Positions 33,841-43,265 of a DNA stretch of 64,000 nt are shown here, one piece after another (position 1 is the first letter of the stretch; each line of letters starts with the position of its first letter). The position numbers and the translations under genes are program-made. The DNA is from an uncultured Lachnospiraceae bacterium (lineage in GTDB: Bacteria; Bacillota; Clostridia; Lachnospirales; Lachnospiraceae), in assembly GCA_951802115.1 (NCBI GenBank), contig CATOPL010000002.1, positions 264,647-328,646 of the forward strand, written 5' to 3'. Under the pieces are notes generated by a model, which ran no database searches, was not told the origin of the DNA, and was given only the letters and a program-made list of their open reading frames with translations.

Positions 33841-34710
33841 TTACTTTTGTGCGGCCTGAAGGCGGCTTTTTGCAGCTTTCAGTTGTTCAAGGCAGGTGAA
33901 GGGAACGGACAGACGGAATTCGATTCCTGTTCCAAGTGCGATATCCGGCTTGCTGATGCCGTGGAAATCACTTCCTCCGGTCATGATCAGCCCATATCGG
34001 TGAGCAAGTGAACGTACAAATGCTTCATCAGTATTGCGATTGAGGACATAGAAGGTTTCAATTCCCATAAGTCCGGCGTCTTTCAGTCCGCTGATCAGTT
34101 GAATGAGCTGCTCTTCGGACAGGGAGTACAGCAGCGGGTGAGCCAGTACCGGAATTCCGCCGTGTGTGAGAATCAGCTGGATGGCATCCGCAGGCGTCAC
34201 TTCAGTTTTGGGAACGAAACAGGGTGCATGTTCGCCCAGGTAGTGATCAAAAGCGGTTTGTGTGGACTCTGCACAGCCTTTCTCTATGAGCCATGCCGCC
34301 ATGTGCGCGCGGGTGATAACCGCATCCGGAAAATGGCGGGTGAGTTCTTCCAGGGAGATGGGAAGACCGGTCTGTCTGCGGATTCGTTCACACATCTGCC
34401 GGTTGCGGAGTTTTCTGTAATTTAAAAATTCGTGCAGCTTCTGCTGGAACGTGTCTGCATGGTAATTCATAAAATAACCAAGGATATGTATATCCCGGTG
34501 CAGCCAGCGGGTGGAAAATTCGATGCCGGGTATAACTTCAGGGCCGGTACGCCCGGCAGCTATTAAGGCCTGATCAATACCGTCCGTGGTATCATGATCT
34601 GTGAGAGCAAAAGACGTCAGTCCGGCGTTCCGGGCAAGCATTACAAGTTCTTCCGGTGTCAGAGAACCGTCGGAAAAACTGGAATGTACATGCAGGTCTA
34701 GGGTATTCAT
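33841..34710 (-). CDS. PHP-domain phosphoesterase (RNase AM/TrpH-like)
   Basis: 289 residues. All PHP metal motifs are present: HVHSSFSDG at 7-15, LTDHDTTDG near 37, GIEFSTRW near 62, HILGYF near 75, LAHPLLY near 195 and GSDFHG near 251. The length and motif spacing match the 3',5'-nucleoside bisphosphate phosphatase/5'-3' exoribonuclease (YciV/TrpH) group, which degrades short RNA ends and pAp. ATG 34710 follows CAGGAGGC. Convergent with pheA (20-base gap) and divergent from the MATE exporter. A small hairpin (ATCCG/CGGAT, 33823-33840) may end one of the convergent transcripts. Confidence 0.88.
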   Translation of the reverse strand: MNTLDLHVHSSFSDGSLTPEELVMLARNAGLTSFALTDHDTTDGIDQALIAAGRTGPEVIPGIEFSTRWLHRDIHILGYFMNYHADTFQQKLHEFLNYRKLRNRQMCERIRRQTGLPISLEELTRHFPDAVITRAHMAAWLIEKGCAESTQTAFDHYLGEHAPCFVPKTEVTPADAIQLILTHGGIPVLAHPLLYSLSEEQLIQLISGLKDAGLMGIETFYVLNRNTDEAFVRSLAHRYGLIMTGGSDFHGISKPDIALGTGIEFRLSVPFTCLEQLKAAKSRLQAAQK

Positions 34711-34784
34711 AAATGCCTCCTGGTTTTTTAGTGTGAGATCAGTTTTTCAGACACACGCTATTGTATAGAAAGAGTATAACACAT

Positions 34785-36119
34785 ATGAAGGAATTTTTAA
34801 AAATAGTATTTGGTCTGGCATTTCCCATTGCGCTTCAGAACCTGATCAATACCGGTGTGACGACAGCGGATGTTGTTATGCTGGGAAAGGTTGGGGAGAC
34901 AGCGCTTTCCAGCGGCTCGCTGGCGGGGCAGGTGCAGTTTGTCATGAGTCTTATGATTTTCGGCATGACATCCGGGGCGTCTGTGCTGACTGCGCAGTAC
35001 TGGGGGAAAAAAGATATAAAAGCCATAGAGAAAATTTTCAGTATGACGCTCTGCTTTGCGGTATGTGCGGGGATCGTCTTTTTTGTCGCTGCTGAATTTT
35101 TTCCGGAACAGATCATGCATATATTTTCCTCAGAGGAAGCGGTGATTCAGGGAGGGGCGTCCTATCTTCGGATTGTGGCGTTCAGCTATCCCATATCAGC
35201 ATTTTGTACGGCATATCTGTATATGATGAGGAGTATTGAAAGAGCGAAGATCGGGACGGCAGTGTTTGCATGTTCTCTGGTCTTAAATGTCGTGATGAAT
35301 GCGGTTTTGATTTTCGGACTTCTGGGCGCGCCTGCAATGGGTGTGCGCGGCGCTGCGCTGGCAACTTTTTTGTCCCGTTGTCTGGAGTTTGCGCTGGTGC
35401 TTTATTATCTGCTGAAAGTAAACCGCCAGGTTCGGATTCGATGGGAATATTCTTTTCGCTGGGACAGGCTGTTGCTGAGAGATTTTCTGGTGTTGTCAAT
35501 CCCGGTCGTGCTGAACGAGACGCTCTGGGGTGCGGGAATGTCTGCCAATGCAGCGATTCTGGGACAGCTTGGAAGCTCAGCCGCCGCCGCGAATTCCGTT
35601 GTCCGCGTGATTCGCGAGCTTGTCATGGTTATGAGTATCGGTCTGTCCGCTGCCACCAGCGTTCTGGTGGGGAAAGCGATTGGGGAGAAAAAGCTTAAAA
35701 TGGCAGAAACATATGCCAGAAGGATGGTATGTCTGAGCATCGGCGTGACGTTCTGTGCGGGCTTGGCAATGCTTTCTCTTCGACATGTGATCACAAATGC
35801 GCTGACCCTGGGACCGGAAGCAAAAGATTACCTGTTATTTATGCTGGTAATATTGTCTGCATACAGTCTTTGTCAGTCGGTAAGCTGTCCGGTCATTGTC
35901 GGAGTGTTAAGGGCAGGAGGAGATACTCGTTTTGGACTGATTCTGGAGGGCGGTTCTCTCTGGGCAGGTTCCATTCTCATGGGCTGGCTGGGAGCGTTTG
36001 TGTTTCATTTGTCCGTAAAAGGCGTATTTATTTTGCTGATGCTGGATGAATTTATCAAACTGCCTTTTGCAGTATGGAGATACCGGTCAAAAATCTGGCT
36101 GAAGGATGTGACAAGATAA
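34785..36119 (+). CDS. MATE family efflux transporter
   Basis: 444-residue protein with twelve hydrophobic segments arranged as two six-helix halves, the MATE length. Family features include LINTGVTTADVVMLGK in the first helix pair (with the acidic residue in helix 1-2), FGMTSGASVLTAQYWG and, in the second half, GQLGSSAAAANSVV and SVLVGKAIGEKK. Likely a Na+- or H+-coupled exporter of cationic compounds. The ATG at 34785 is taken because it gives the usual N-terminus; the only ribosome-like site is AGAAAGAG 11 bases before. TTG 34761 is an alternative. Confidence 0.9.
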   Translation: MKEFLKIVFGLAFPIALQNLINTGVTTADVVMLGKVGETALSSGSLAGQVQFVMSLMIFGMTSGASVLTAQYWGKKDIKAIEKIFSMTLCFAVCAGIVFFVAAEFFPEQIMHIFSSEEAVIQGGASYLRIVAFSYPISAFCTAYLYMMRSIERAKIGTAVFACSLVLNVVMNAVLIFGLLGAPAMGVRGAALATFLSRCLEFALVLYYLLKVNRQVRIRWEYSFRWDRLLLRDFLVLSIPVVLNETLWGAGMSANAAILGQLGSSAAAANSVVRVIRELVMVMSIGLSAATSVLVGKAIGEKKLKMAETYARRMVCLSIGVTFCAGLAMLSLRHVITNALTLGPEAKDYLLFMLVILSAYSLCQSVSCPVIVGVLRAGGDTRFGLILEGGSLWAGSILMGWLGAFVFHLSVKGVFILLMLDEFIKLPFAVWRYRSKIWLKDVTR

Positions 36120-36146
36120 AAATATCTGTTTTGCAGCAGAAAAAGA

Positions 36147-36174
36147 TTGACATTTCGGCAAAAGACGCTATGAT
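36147..36174 (+). promoter_or_regulatory. Promoter of the malic enzyme gene
   Basis: TTGACA at 36147-36152, 16-base spacer, TATGAT at 36169-36174, about 44 bases before the start codon. Confidence 0.7.
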
Positions 36175-36217
36175 TTTTTTCAGGCAGACAAGGAACTGAA
36201 AATCAGGAGGAAAAATT

Positions 36218-37393
36218 ATGGATTATGCAAAAGAATCATTGAAGCTTCATGGAGAGTGGAAGGGCAAGATCGAGGTGGTGGCAACCGTACCGGTAGCTAC
36301 AAAAGACGATCTGTCACTGGCTTATACGCCGGGAGTGGCGCAGCCGTGTCTGGAAATTCAGAAAGATACAGAGAAAAGTTATGAACTGACGAGACGTCAT
36401 AATATGTGTCTGGTTGTCACCGACGGGAGCGCGGTGCTGGGGCTGGGAGATATCGGTCCGGAGGCCGGGATGCCGGTGATGGAAGGGAAGTGTGTTCTTT
36501 TTAAAGCCTTCGGCGATGTGGATGCATTCCCGCTGTGTATTAAGAGCAAAGATGTGGATGAGATTGTCAATACTATTCATTTGATTTCAGGCAGTTTTGC
36601 AGGAGTGAATCTGGAGGATATTTCTGCTCCCAGATGTTTTGAGATCGAGAAGAAACTGAAAGAGAAATGCGATATTCCCATTTTTCATGATGATCAGCAT
36701 GGTACGGCGATTATTACGCTGGCAGGTCTGACCAATGCCCTGAAGGTTGTGGGGAAAAAGAAGGAAGAAGTAAAAGTAGTGGTAAACGGAGCCGGAGCTG
36801 CGGCAATATCCATTACCAGACTTCTGCTGACGGCGGGATTTAAGAATATCACATTGTGTGACCGGAACGGAGCGATTTATGAAGGTCGTATAAACGGTAT
36901 GAATCCGGTCAAGGAAGAGATGGCAAAGCTGACGAATCAGGGGAAAAAGCAGGGGACGCTGGCGGATATGCTGATCGGTGCAGATGTCTTTATCGGAGTG
37001 AGTGCACCGAAGATGGTTACGCCGGAGATGGTAAAGACTATGAACAAGGATGCCGTTATTTTTGCCTGTGCGAATCCGACGCCGGAAATTTTTCCGGAAG
37101 AAGCAAAGGCGGGCGGTGCAAGAGTGGTGTCGACCGGAAGAAGCGATTTTCCGAATCAGATCAATAATGTACTTGCGTTTCCTGGAATTTTCCGCGGGGC
37201 CTTTGATGTGCGCGCCAGAGACATCAATGATGAGATGAAGCTGGCCGCTGCCGATGCTCTGGCAGGTCTGATCTCTGATGAAGAGCTGAATGAAGAATAT
37301 ATTATTCCCAGAGCCTTTGATCCGAGAGTCGGAAAGACGGTGGCGGCTGCTGTGGCGGAGGCGGCCAGAAGGACGGGAGTGGCAAGAATCTGA
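36218..37393 (+). CDS. NAD(P)-dependent malic enzyme
   Basis: 391-residue short-form malic enzyme that oxidatively decarboxylates malate to pyruvate. Motifs: LAYTPGVAQPC near 29-40 (Tyr base), VVTDGSAVLGLGDIGP near 67, GKCVLFKAFG with the catalytic Lys, DDQHGTAI (metal/substrate), the Rossmann GAGAAAISI near 191, and FACANPTPEI near 287. The length matches bacterial MaeA/YtsJ types lacking the phosphotransacetylase fusion. ATG 36218 follows CAGGAGG. Single-gene unit with its own promoter, followed by the rimP operon promoter. Confidence 0.94.
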   Translation: MDYAKESLKLHGEWKGKIEVVATVPVATKDDLSLAYTPGVAQPCLEIQKDTEKSYELTRRHNMCLVVTDGSAVLGLGDIGPEAGMPVMEGKCVLFKAFGDVDAFPLCIKSKDVDEIVNTIHLISGSFAGVNLEDISAPRCFEIEKKLKEKCDIPIFHDDQHGTAIITLAGLTNALKVVGKKKEEVKVVVNGAGAAAISITRLLLTAGFKNITLCDRNGAIYEGRINGMNPVKEEMAKLTNQGKKQGTLADMLIGADVFIGVSAPKMVTPEMVKTMNKDAVIFACANPTPEIFPEEAKAGGARVVSTGRSDFPNQINNVLAFPGIFRGAFDVRARDINDEMKLAAADALAGLISDEELNEEYIIPRAFDPRVGKTVAAAVAEAARRTGVARI

Positions 37394-37434
37394 CAGCAAA
37401 GAGTTTGTGCGATGAGGAAATTGCGAAAAAACAC

Positions 37435-37462
37435 TTGCATTTACGGAAACTTGTGATATACT
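37435..37462 (+). promoter_or_regulatory. Promoter of the rimP-nusA-infB operon
   Basis: TTGCAT at 37435-37440, 16-base spacer, TATACT at 37457-37462. A leader of about 125 bases follows, containing the hairpin at 37492-37517. Confidence 0.65.
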
Positions 37463-37491
37463 GATAGTAACTTAATAACGTAGAATAAAGA

Positions 37492-37517
37492 AAGGGGTGG
37501 GCAAAAGTCCACTCCTT
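37492..37517 (+). promoter_or_regulatory. Leader hairpin of the rimP operon
   Basis: AAGGGGTGGGC (37492-37502) pairs with GTCCACTCCTT (37507-37517) across an AAAA loop; all 11 positions pair if G-U is allowed. Only a short CTTATAT follows, so it is at best a weak terminator. NusA, coded in this operon, acts on such hairpins, so autoregulation is a reasonable guess. Confidence 0.5.
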
Positions 37518-37593
37518 CTTATATGTCTGTGTGAAAGGACTGCCAGGCGCTGTTCTGGCAGAGGCGGACCGGGTAGAAAAGGAGGACCTATAT

Positions 37594-38061
37594 TTGGCAA
37601 GACGGGAAAGTTATGAAGAGAAAACGGAAGCGCTTCTGATGCCAATGATGGAGCAACATCAGTTTGAGCTTGTGGATGTGGAATTCGTCAAAGAAGCGGG
37701 TACATGGTTTCTGAGAGCCTACATTGACAAGCCGGGCGGAATCACAATTGACGACTGTGAACTGATCAGCCGGGCATTGTCAGAGCAGCTGGATGAAAAA
37801 AATTTTATCGAAGAAAGCTATATTCTGGAAGTAAGTTCACCGGGACTCGGAAGGCCTCTCAAAAAAGAAAAGGATTTTATAAGAAGCCAGGGCGAATCTG
37901 TAGAAGTAAAACTGTTTCGTGCGCTTAACAAACAGAAGGAGTTTACAGGAATCCTGAAAGAGTGGGACAAAGAGACGGTAACGCTTGCTTTCGAAGACGG
38001 AGCCGTGCTGAACATTGAAAGGGCAAACATTGCTCTGATTCGTCTGGCATTCGATTTTTAA
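37594..38061 (+). CDS. rimP: Ribosome maturation factor RimP
   Basis: 155 residues, the usual length. N-terminal domain with FELVDVEFVKEAGTWFLRAYIDKPGG, then SRALSEQLDE and the highly conserved LEVSSPGLGRPLKK, and a C-terminal SH3-like barrel ending IALIRLAF. It helps mature the 30S subunit by aiding S12 assembly. The start is TTG 37594 with AAAAGGAGG 8 bases upstream; the frame stays open to 37531 but has no site there. First gene of the conserved rimP-nusA-rnpM-L7Ae-infB operon. Confidence 0.95.
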   Translation: MARRESYEEKTEALLMPMMEQHQFELVDVEFVKEAGTWFLRAYIDKPGGITIDDCELISRALSEQLDEKNFIEESYILEVSSPGLGRPLKKEKDFIRSQGESVEVKLFRALNKQKEFTGILKEWDKETVTLAFEDGAVLNIERANIALIRLAFDF

Positions 38062-38078
38062 GGAGGATAAGACAGAAA

Positions 38079-39290
38079 ATGAACACTGAATTAAAGATGG
38101 CACTGGACATTCTGGAGAAAGAGAAAGATATCAGTAAGGAAGTCATGTTGGATGCCATTGAAAATTCCCTGATAACTGCCTGCAAAGGACATTTTGGCAA
38201 GGATACAGATAATTTCCGGGTGACGATCGATCGGGAAACATATGATTTTCACGTTTATGTAGAAAAGACAGTGGTGGAAGAACCGGAAAATGACGTAACG
38301 GAGATCGGTCTGGCTGCTGCAAAGCTTATAGACAGTAAATATGAGCCGGGAGATATTGTACAGGAAGAAATAAAGTCAAAAGAATTCGGACGTATCACAA
38401 CCCAGAATGCAAGAAACGTCATTCTTCAGAAGATTCGTGAAGAAGAGCGGAAAGTGCTGTACAATCAGTATTACGGGAAAGAGAAAGACGTGGTTACCGG
38501 AGTAGTACAGCGTTATATCGGGAAAAATGTAAGTGTAAACCTTGGAAAAGTGGATGCCATTCTGAATGAAAATGAGATGGTAAAAGGAGAAGTATTTACA
38601 CCTACGGAACGTATTAAAGTATATATTCTTGAAGTAAAGGATACGACGAAAGGCCCCAGAATTCTGGTGTCGAGGACACATCCGGAGCTGGTCAAACGTC
38701 TTTTTGAGTCGGAAGTCACGGAAGTGCGGGACGGTACGGTGGAAATAAGAAGCATTGCCAGAGAGGCAGGTTCCAGAACCAAGATTGCCGTCTGGTCGAA
38801 CGATCCGGATGTGGATCCGGTAGGCGCATGTGTCGGAATGAACGGCGCGCGCGTAAATGCGATCGTGAACGAACTGAAGGGTGAAAAGATTGATATTATT
38901 AACTGGAATGAGAATCCGGCCCTTTTGATCGAGAATGCGTTAAGTCCGGCGAAGGTAGTTGTAGTGCTGGCGGACCCGGAGGATAAGACGGCAAAAGTAG
39001 TCGTTCCTGATTATCAGCTTTCTCTTGCGATCGGAAAAGAAGGTCAGAATGCGAGACTGGCAGCAAGGCTTACTGGCTTTAAGATCGATATTAAAAGTGA
39101 AAGTCAGGCAAATGCCATTGAAGATTTTTACGAAGGCTTTTATGATGACGAGGATGAGTACGACGAAGAATACCAGGATGCGTATGATGAGGACGGTACT
39201 TATTACGAGGAAGCAGCAGATGCATACGAAGCCGAAGAAGAGGACACTGAGGAAGTCAAAGAGCAGGAAGTGACAGAGTGGGAGCAGTAA
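38079..39290 (+). CDS. nusA: Transcription termination/antitermination factor NusA
   Basis: 403 residues: RNA-polymerase-binding N-terminal domain (1-125), S1 domain (about 130-200, VVTGVVQRYIGKNVSVNLG), and two KH domains (about 205-345; GACVGMNGARVNAIVNELKGE, SLAIGKEGQNARLAARLTG). The last 55 residues form an acidic Asp/Glu/Tyr-rich tail instead of the repeats of E. coli NusA; such tails are common in clostridia. ATG 38079 follows AAGGAGG. Overlaps rnpM by 13 bases. Regulates pausing, termination and rRNA antitermination. Confidence 0.96.
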   Translation: MNTELKMALDILEKEKDISKEVMLDAIENSLITACKGHFGKDTDNFRVTIDRETYDFHVYVEKTVVEEPENDVTEIGLAAAKLIDSKYEPGDIVQEEIKSKEFGRITTQNARNVILQKIREEERKVLYNQYYGKEKDVVTGVVQRYIGKNVSVNLGKVDAILNENEMVKGEVFTPTERIKVYILEVKDTTKGPRILVSRTHPELVKRLFESEVTEVRDGTVEIRSIAREAGSRTKIAVWSNDPDVDPVGACVGMNGARVNAIVNELKGEKIDIINWNENPALLIENALSPAKVVVVLADPEDKTAKVVVPDYQLSLAIGKEGQNARLAARLTGFKIDIKSESQANAIEDFYEGFYDDEDEYDEEYQDAYDEDGTYYEEAADAYEAEEEDTEEVKEQEVTEWEQ

Positions 39291-39556
39291 AAAAGATACC
39301 GATGCGCAGATGCGTCGGATGCGGCGAGATGAAGGGCAAACGGGAAATGCTGCGGATTCTGCATACAACAGAGGGTGAAACAGTTCTGGATGTGACAGGC
39401 AGAAAGAATGGAAGAGGTGCTTACCTTTGCAGGAGCACGGAATGCTTTCAGAAGGCAGTAAAGTCCAAAGGCATCGAACGGTCTTTGAAGACTGCAATTT
39501 TGGCAGATGTCTATGAGAGTCTGGAAAAGGAGATAGAAAAGTTTGCAGAGAAGTAA
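39278..39556 (+). CDS. rnpM: RNase P modulator RnpM (YlxR, DUF448)
   Basis: 92 residues. The YlxR fold is recognised by RRCVGCGEMKGKREMLRI, GRKNGRGAYLC and a trailing Cys (STECFQKAV). Members bind RNA; the B. subtilis homologue modulates RNase P. GTG 39278 overlaps nusA and follows a GGAAG site; 39302 is an alternative ATG that would lose the basic N-terminus. The position between nusA and the L7Ae-type gene is conserved across Firmicutes. Confidence 0.92.
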   Translation: MGAVKKIPMRRCVGCGEMKGKREMLRILHTTEGETVLDVTGRKNGRGAYLCRSTECFQKAVKSKGIERSLKTAILADVYESLEKEIEKFAEK

Positions 39557-39878
39557 GGTTCTGTCATATCTTGGACTGGCGACCAGAGCCGGACGGGTGT
39601 CGAGCGGAGAATTTTGTGTGGAAAGATCAGTAAGACAGCACAGAGCAAAGATGGTAATTGTATCAGAAGATGCCTCTGAGGCTTCTAAAAAGAATTTTCG
39701 CAACATCTGTACTTACTATAAAGTGCCGCTGTATTTCTTTGGAAGCAGGGAAGAACTGGGAGCAGCCTGCGGAAAAGAGACGAGGGTGTCTGCAGCGATA
39801 GAAGATGAGGGACTGGCGGATGCGGCAATCCGCGTGATACAGGAATCAGGTATTGGAGGTAGTAAGTATGTCGAATAA
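39543..39878 (+). CDS. L7Ae/L30e family RNA-binding protein (YlxQ)
   Basis: 111 residues. Family motifs: [14 protein letters not shown] near 10-23, [18 protein letters not shown] near 36, and [19 protein letters not shown] near 62, an L7Ae-type kink-turn binding fold. Starts at TTG 39543 within the end of rnpM and overlaps infB by 11 bases. The function of YlxQ in bacteria is not settled; a ribosome- or RNase-P-related role is suggested by the operon. Confidence 0.92.
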   Translation: MQRSKVLSYLGLATRAGRVSSGEFCVERSVRQHRAKMVIVSEDASEASKKNFRNICTYYKVPLYFFGSREELGAACGKETRVSAAIEDEGLADAAIRVIQESGIGGSKYVE

Positions 39879-42819
39879 AAATATCCGGGTGTACGAACTC
39901 GCGAAACAACTGAACAAAACAAGCAGAGAAGTAATAGCCGTACTGGCAGAGAAAAATATTGAGGTGACAACACATATGGCAACACTGGAAGAGAATCAGG
40001 TATCAATGGTGCGTGCGGAGCTTGGCGGGGCAGAACCGGCAAAGGAAGAAAAACAGGCGCCAAAGCAGGAATCTGTGTCTGCACAGACACAGGAACAAAA
40101 GCCTGCGCCGAAGAAGAAAAAATTTATCGTTGTGCATAATCCGGAGAACAGTCGGGATAAAAAAAGTCCGGAGCGCAGAAATCCTGCAAGAAAACCGCAG
40201 GGAGACCGTCCGCAGTCACGGCGCGAAGCGGCAAAACCCGGGGTAAAACCGGCTGCGAAGCCGGCAGCGGCTCCGGAAACAAAGGCAAAACCGGAAGTAA
40301 GACCGATCGCTGTGAAAGTGGATCCGAAACCGGCTGTAAAACCGGAAGAAAAAATTGAGGGAAAAAGTGAGACAAGGACGGAGAACCAGAGACCGGAAAT
40401 GCGTACGGAAAACCGGATGCCTGCGCGGACACCGGAAAATACCGGCAGGAACAGTGGAGACCGTCCGCAGGGGAACCGTCAGGACGGAAGACCCGGAGGA
40501 AACCGTTCAGGATACAACCGTACAGACCGTCCGCAGGGGAACCGTCAGGATGGAAGACCCGGAGGAGACCGTCCGGGTTATAACAGAGGGGACCGTCCGC
40601 AGGGGAATCGTCAGGACGGGAGACCCGGAGGAGACCGTCCGGGTTATAACAGAGGAGATCGTCCGCAGGGGAACCGCCAGGACGGAAGAACGGATCGTCC
40701 GGGTTATAACAGGAATAACAACGGAGGAGACCGTCCAAACTATAATCGCGGAGACAGACCTGCAGGGAACCGTCAGGATGGAAGGCCCGGAGGATTTAAT
40801 AACCGCGGACGCGCGGACAGACCTCAGGGAGGACGTCCGGATAACCGCGGCGGACAGGGGACAAGAAATACACTTGGACGTCAGATGAATAAGGCGTTTG
40901 AGACACCTGTGGAAACGAAACCGGAAAACAGAAGATATGACAACCGCAACCATCAGAAACAGGAAAAGCAGTATAAGGACGCGGATATTACCAAGCTGAA
41001 AAACAAACCGGGAAGATTTATCAGACCGGAGACCAGACCTGCAGCTCCGAAGAAGGAAAGTCTGGAGCCGAAAAAACTGCCGCTGCCGGAGAGCATCAGC
41101 ATCTCTGATCTGGCAGAGCGCATGAAAATTCAGCCGTCTGTTATTATCAAAAAGCTGTTCCTGGAGGGCAAGATGCTGACGGTTAATTCAGAGCTGGATT
41201 TTGAATCTGCCGGTGAGATTGCTCTGGAATATAATTTTGATCCGGAACCGGAAGTAAAAGAGGATGTGATCGGCAAGATGCTGGAAGATCAGGAGGATCC
41301 GGAAGATACACTGGTCGAGAGAGCTCCGGTTGTCTGTGTTATGGGTCACGTCGACCATGGGAAAACCTCTCTTCTGGACGCAATCCGCCATACAAATGTG
41401 ACGGATCGGGAAGCGGGCGGCATTACGCAGCATATCGGCGCATATATGGTGTCTGCAGGAGGAAGAGAAATCACATTTCTTGATACGCCGGGACATGAGG
41501 CGTTTACTGCCATGCGTATGCGCGGTGCAAGTTCTACGGATATTGCGATTCTGGTGGTGGCAGCGGATGACGGTGTAAAACCGCAGACTGTGGAAGCAAT
41601 TAATCATGCCAGAGCGGCAGAGGTGGAAATCGTGGTGGCGATCAACAAGATTGATAAGCCGGGCGCCAATGTGGATAAGGTAAAACAGGAACTGACGGAG
41701 TATGGTCTGATCTCTGAGGACTGGGGCGGAAGCACGATCTGCGTGCCGGTATCCGCAAAGTCCAAAGAAGGTATCAGCGATCTTCTTGATATGGTTCTTC
41801 TGACCGCTGATGTGCTGGAGCTGAAAGCGAATCCAAAGCGCCAGGCAAGGGGACTTGTGATCGAAGCAGAGCTTGATAAAGGAAAAGGTCCGGTCGCGAC
41901 AGTGCTGGTGCAAAAAGGCGTTCTCCATGTGGGAGACTTTATCGCGGCGGGCGCGTCCTACGGAAAAGTCCGTGCGATGATGGATGACAAAGGACGCCGT
42001 GTGAAAGAGGCGGGGCCGTCTACACCGGTAGAGATTCTGGGACTGAATGATGTTCCTATGGCAGGGGAGATCTTCGTCTCTCCGCAGAGCGACAAGGAAG
42101 CAAGGAATTTTGCGGAAACCTTTATTAAGGAAAGCCGCGAGAAAATGCTGGAAGATACAAAACTTAAAATGTCTCTGGATGATCTGTATTCACAGATTCA
42201 GACAGGCAATTTAAAAGAGCTGAATCTGATCATCAAGGCAGATGTGGCAGGTTCTGTGGAGGCAGTCAAGCAGTCTCTTCTGAAGCTTTCCAATGAAGAA
42301 GTAGTTGTTAAATGCATTCACGGAGGTGTCGGAGCCATCAATGAGTCCGATATTATCCTCGCCAGTGCGTCCAAGGCAATCATCATCGGTTTCAATGTCA
42401 AACCGGATGCAGCGGCAAAAGATACGGCTGACAGGGAGAAAGTGGATCTGCGTCTGTACCGTGTGATCTATGATGCGATTGCGGATGTGGAACGGGCGAT
42501 GAAAGGTATGCTTGATCCGATCTTTGAAGAAAAAGTTCTCGGCCATGCAGAGATTCGCCAGATATTCAAAGCATCCGGTGTGGGCAATATTGCTGGCTCT
42601 TACGTGTTGGACGGCGTTTTCCAGAGAGGGTGTAAGATCCGCATTTCCAGGGAAGGAAAGCAGATTTATGAAGGAGAGCTTGCTTCTCTGAAGCGTTTCA
42701 AAGATGATGTAAAAGAAGTAAAAGCCGGCTATGAATGCGGCCTGGTGTTTGAGAAATTCAACGAGATTCAGGAGCTGGATATTGTTGAAGCCTATACGAT
42801 GGTAGAGGTGCCAAGATAG
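39868..42819 (+). CDS. infB: Translation initiation factor IF-2
   Basis: 983 residues. The N-terminal IF2-N helix domain ([21 protein letters not shown]) is followed by a long Lys/Pro/Ala-rich linker and an Arg/Gly/Asn repeat region (about 198-310), a second IF2-N-like domain ([20 protein letters not shown]), then the GTPase: G1 GHVDHGKTS near 493, G2 [11 protein letters not shown]3 [13 protein letters not shown]4 NKID, and domains III-IV to the end. ATG 39868 follows TTGGAGG. Guides initiator tRNA to the 30S subunit. The repeat region is of interest in its own right (see the repeat entry). Confidence 0.97.
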   Translation: MSNKNIRVYELAKQLNKTSREVIAVLAEKNIEVTTHMATLEENQVSMVRAELGGAEPAKEEKQAPKQESVSAQTQEQKPAPKKKKFIVVHNPENSRDKKSPERRNPARKPQGDRPQSRREAAKPGVKPAAKPAAAPETKAKPEVRPIAVKVDPKPAVKPEEKIEGKSETRTENQRPEMRTENRMPARTPENTGRNSGDRPQGNRQDGRPGGNRSGYNRTDRPQGNRQDGRPGGDRPGYNRGDRPQGNRQDGRPGGDRPGYNRGDRPQGNRQDGRTDRPGYNRNNNGGDRPNYNRGDRPAGNRQDGRPGGFNNRGRADRPQGGRPDNRGGQGTRNTLGRQMNKAFETPVETKPENRRYDNRNHQKQEKQYKDADITKLKNKPGRFIRPETRPAAPKKESLEPKKLPLPESISISDLAERMKIQPSVIIKKLFLEGKMLTVNSELDFESAGEIALEYNFDPEPEVKEDVIGKMLEDQEDPEDTLVERAPVVCVMGHVDHGKTSLLDAIRHTNVTDREAGGITQHIGAYMVSAGGREITFLDTPGHEAFTAMRMRGASSTDIAILVVAADDGVKPQTVEAINHARAAEVEIVVAINKIDKPGANVDKVKQELTEYGLISEDWGGSTICVPVSAKSKEGISDLLDMVLLTADVLELKANPKRQARGLVIEAELDKGKGPVATVLVQKGVLHVGDFIAAGASYGKVRAMMDDKGRRVKEAGPSTPVEILGLNDVPMAGEIFVSPQSDKEARNFAETFIKESREKMLEDTKLKMSLDDLYSQIQTGNLKELNLIIKADVAGSVEAVKQSLLKLSNEEVVVKCIHGGVGAINESDIILASASKAIIIGFNVKPDAAAKDTADREKVDLRLYRVIYDAIADVERAMKGMLDPIFEEKVLGHAEIRQIFKASGVGNIAGSYVLDGVFQRGCKIRISREGKQIYEGELASLKRFKDDVKEVKAGYECGLVFEKFNEIQELDIVEAYTMVEVPR
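40459..40722 (+). repeat. 66-bp tandem repeats within infB
   Basis: Three near-identical 66-base units start at 40459, 40525 and 40591; a fourth from 40657 is degraded and missing a Pro-Gly-Gly step. Each encodes 22 residues of the form [14 protein letters not shown] plus a SGYNRT or PGYNRG end. Further partial units continue to about 40850. Such in-frame repeats change number by slippage without breaking the gene, and the Arg/Gly/Asn composition suggests a disordered RNA-binding linker. Confidence 0.9.
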
Positions 42820-42820
42820 A

Positions 42821-43186
42821 ATGAGAAAAAACAGTATTAAAAATACCCGTATCAATGGGGAAGTCCAGAAGGTCCTGTCAGAGATTATCCGGGGTGAGAT
42901 CAAAGACCCCCGTATCAGTCCGATGACGTCGGTGGTGCAGGTGTATGTAGCTCCGGATCTGAAAACCTGCAGGGCGTATATCAGTGTTCTGGGGGATGAA
43001 GAGGTTCAGAAAAACACACTGGAAGGGCTACTAAGTGCGGTGGGATATATCCGCAGGCAGCTTGCGCGGGAGCTGAACCTTCGGAATACTCCGGAGATCA
43101 CATTTATTCTGGATCAGTCCATTGAATATGGAGTGAATATGTCCAGACTGATTGACGAAGTAGTCGGCAGTGAAGAAGACAGTTGA
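42821..43186 (+). CDS. rbfA: Ribosome-binding factor A
   Basis: 121 residues with the type II KH fold: RINGEVQKVLSEIIRGEIKDPRI at the N-terminus, VQVYVAPDLKTCRAYISVLG, and RRQLARELNLRNTPEITFILDQSIEYG. Assists late 16S rRNA processing and cold adaptation. Starts one base after infB, so it is translationally linked. Confidence 0.96.
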   Translation: MRKNSIKNTRINGEVQKVLSEIIRGEIKDPRISPMTSVVQVYVAPDLKTCRAYISVLGDEEVQKNTLEGLLSAVGYIRRQLARELNLRNTPEITFILDQSIEYGVNMSRLIDEVVGSEEDS

Positions 43187-43265
43187 AAACGGCATCTGCG
43201 TGGACTGATCTGGACGAAAGTGCAGTGTCTGCGCAGATGCGAAGTTTTGATAAAGGGGGAAGATG

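Noticed and set aside
40124..40738. Long minus-strand frame of 204 codons inside infB
   Set aside because: It is the shadow of the repetitive Arg/Gly/Asn linker; composition (Asp-Gly-Ser-Pro repeats) mirrors the sense repeats.
40459..40850. Regular repeats that could suggest a CRISPR array
   Set aside because: Units are contiguous without unique spacers and translate in frame inside infB.
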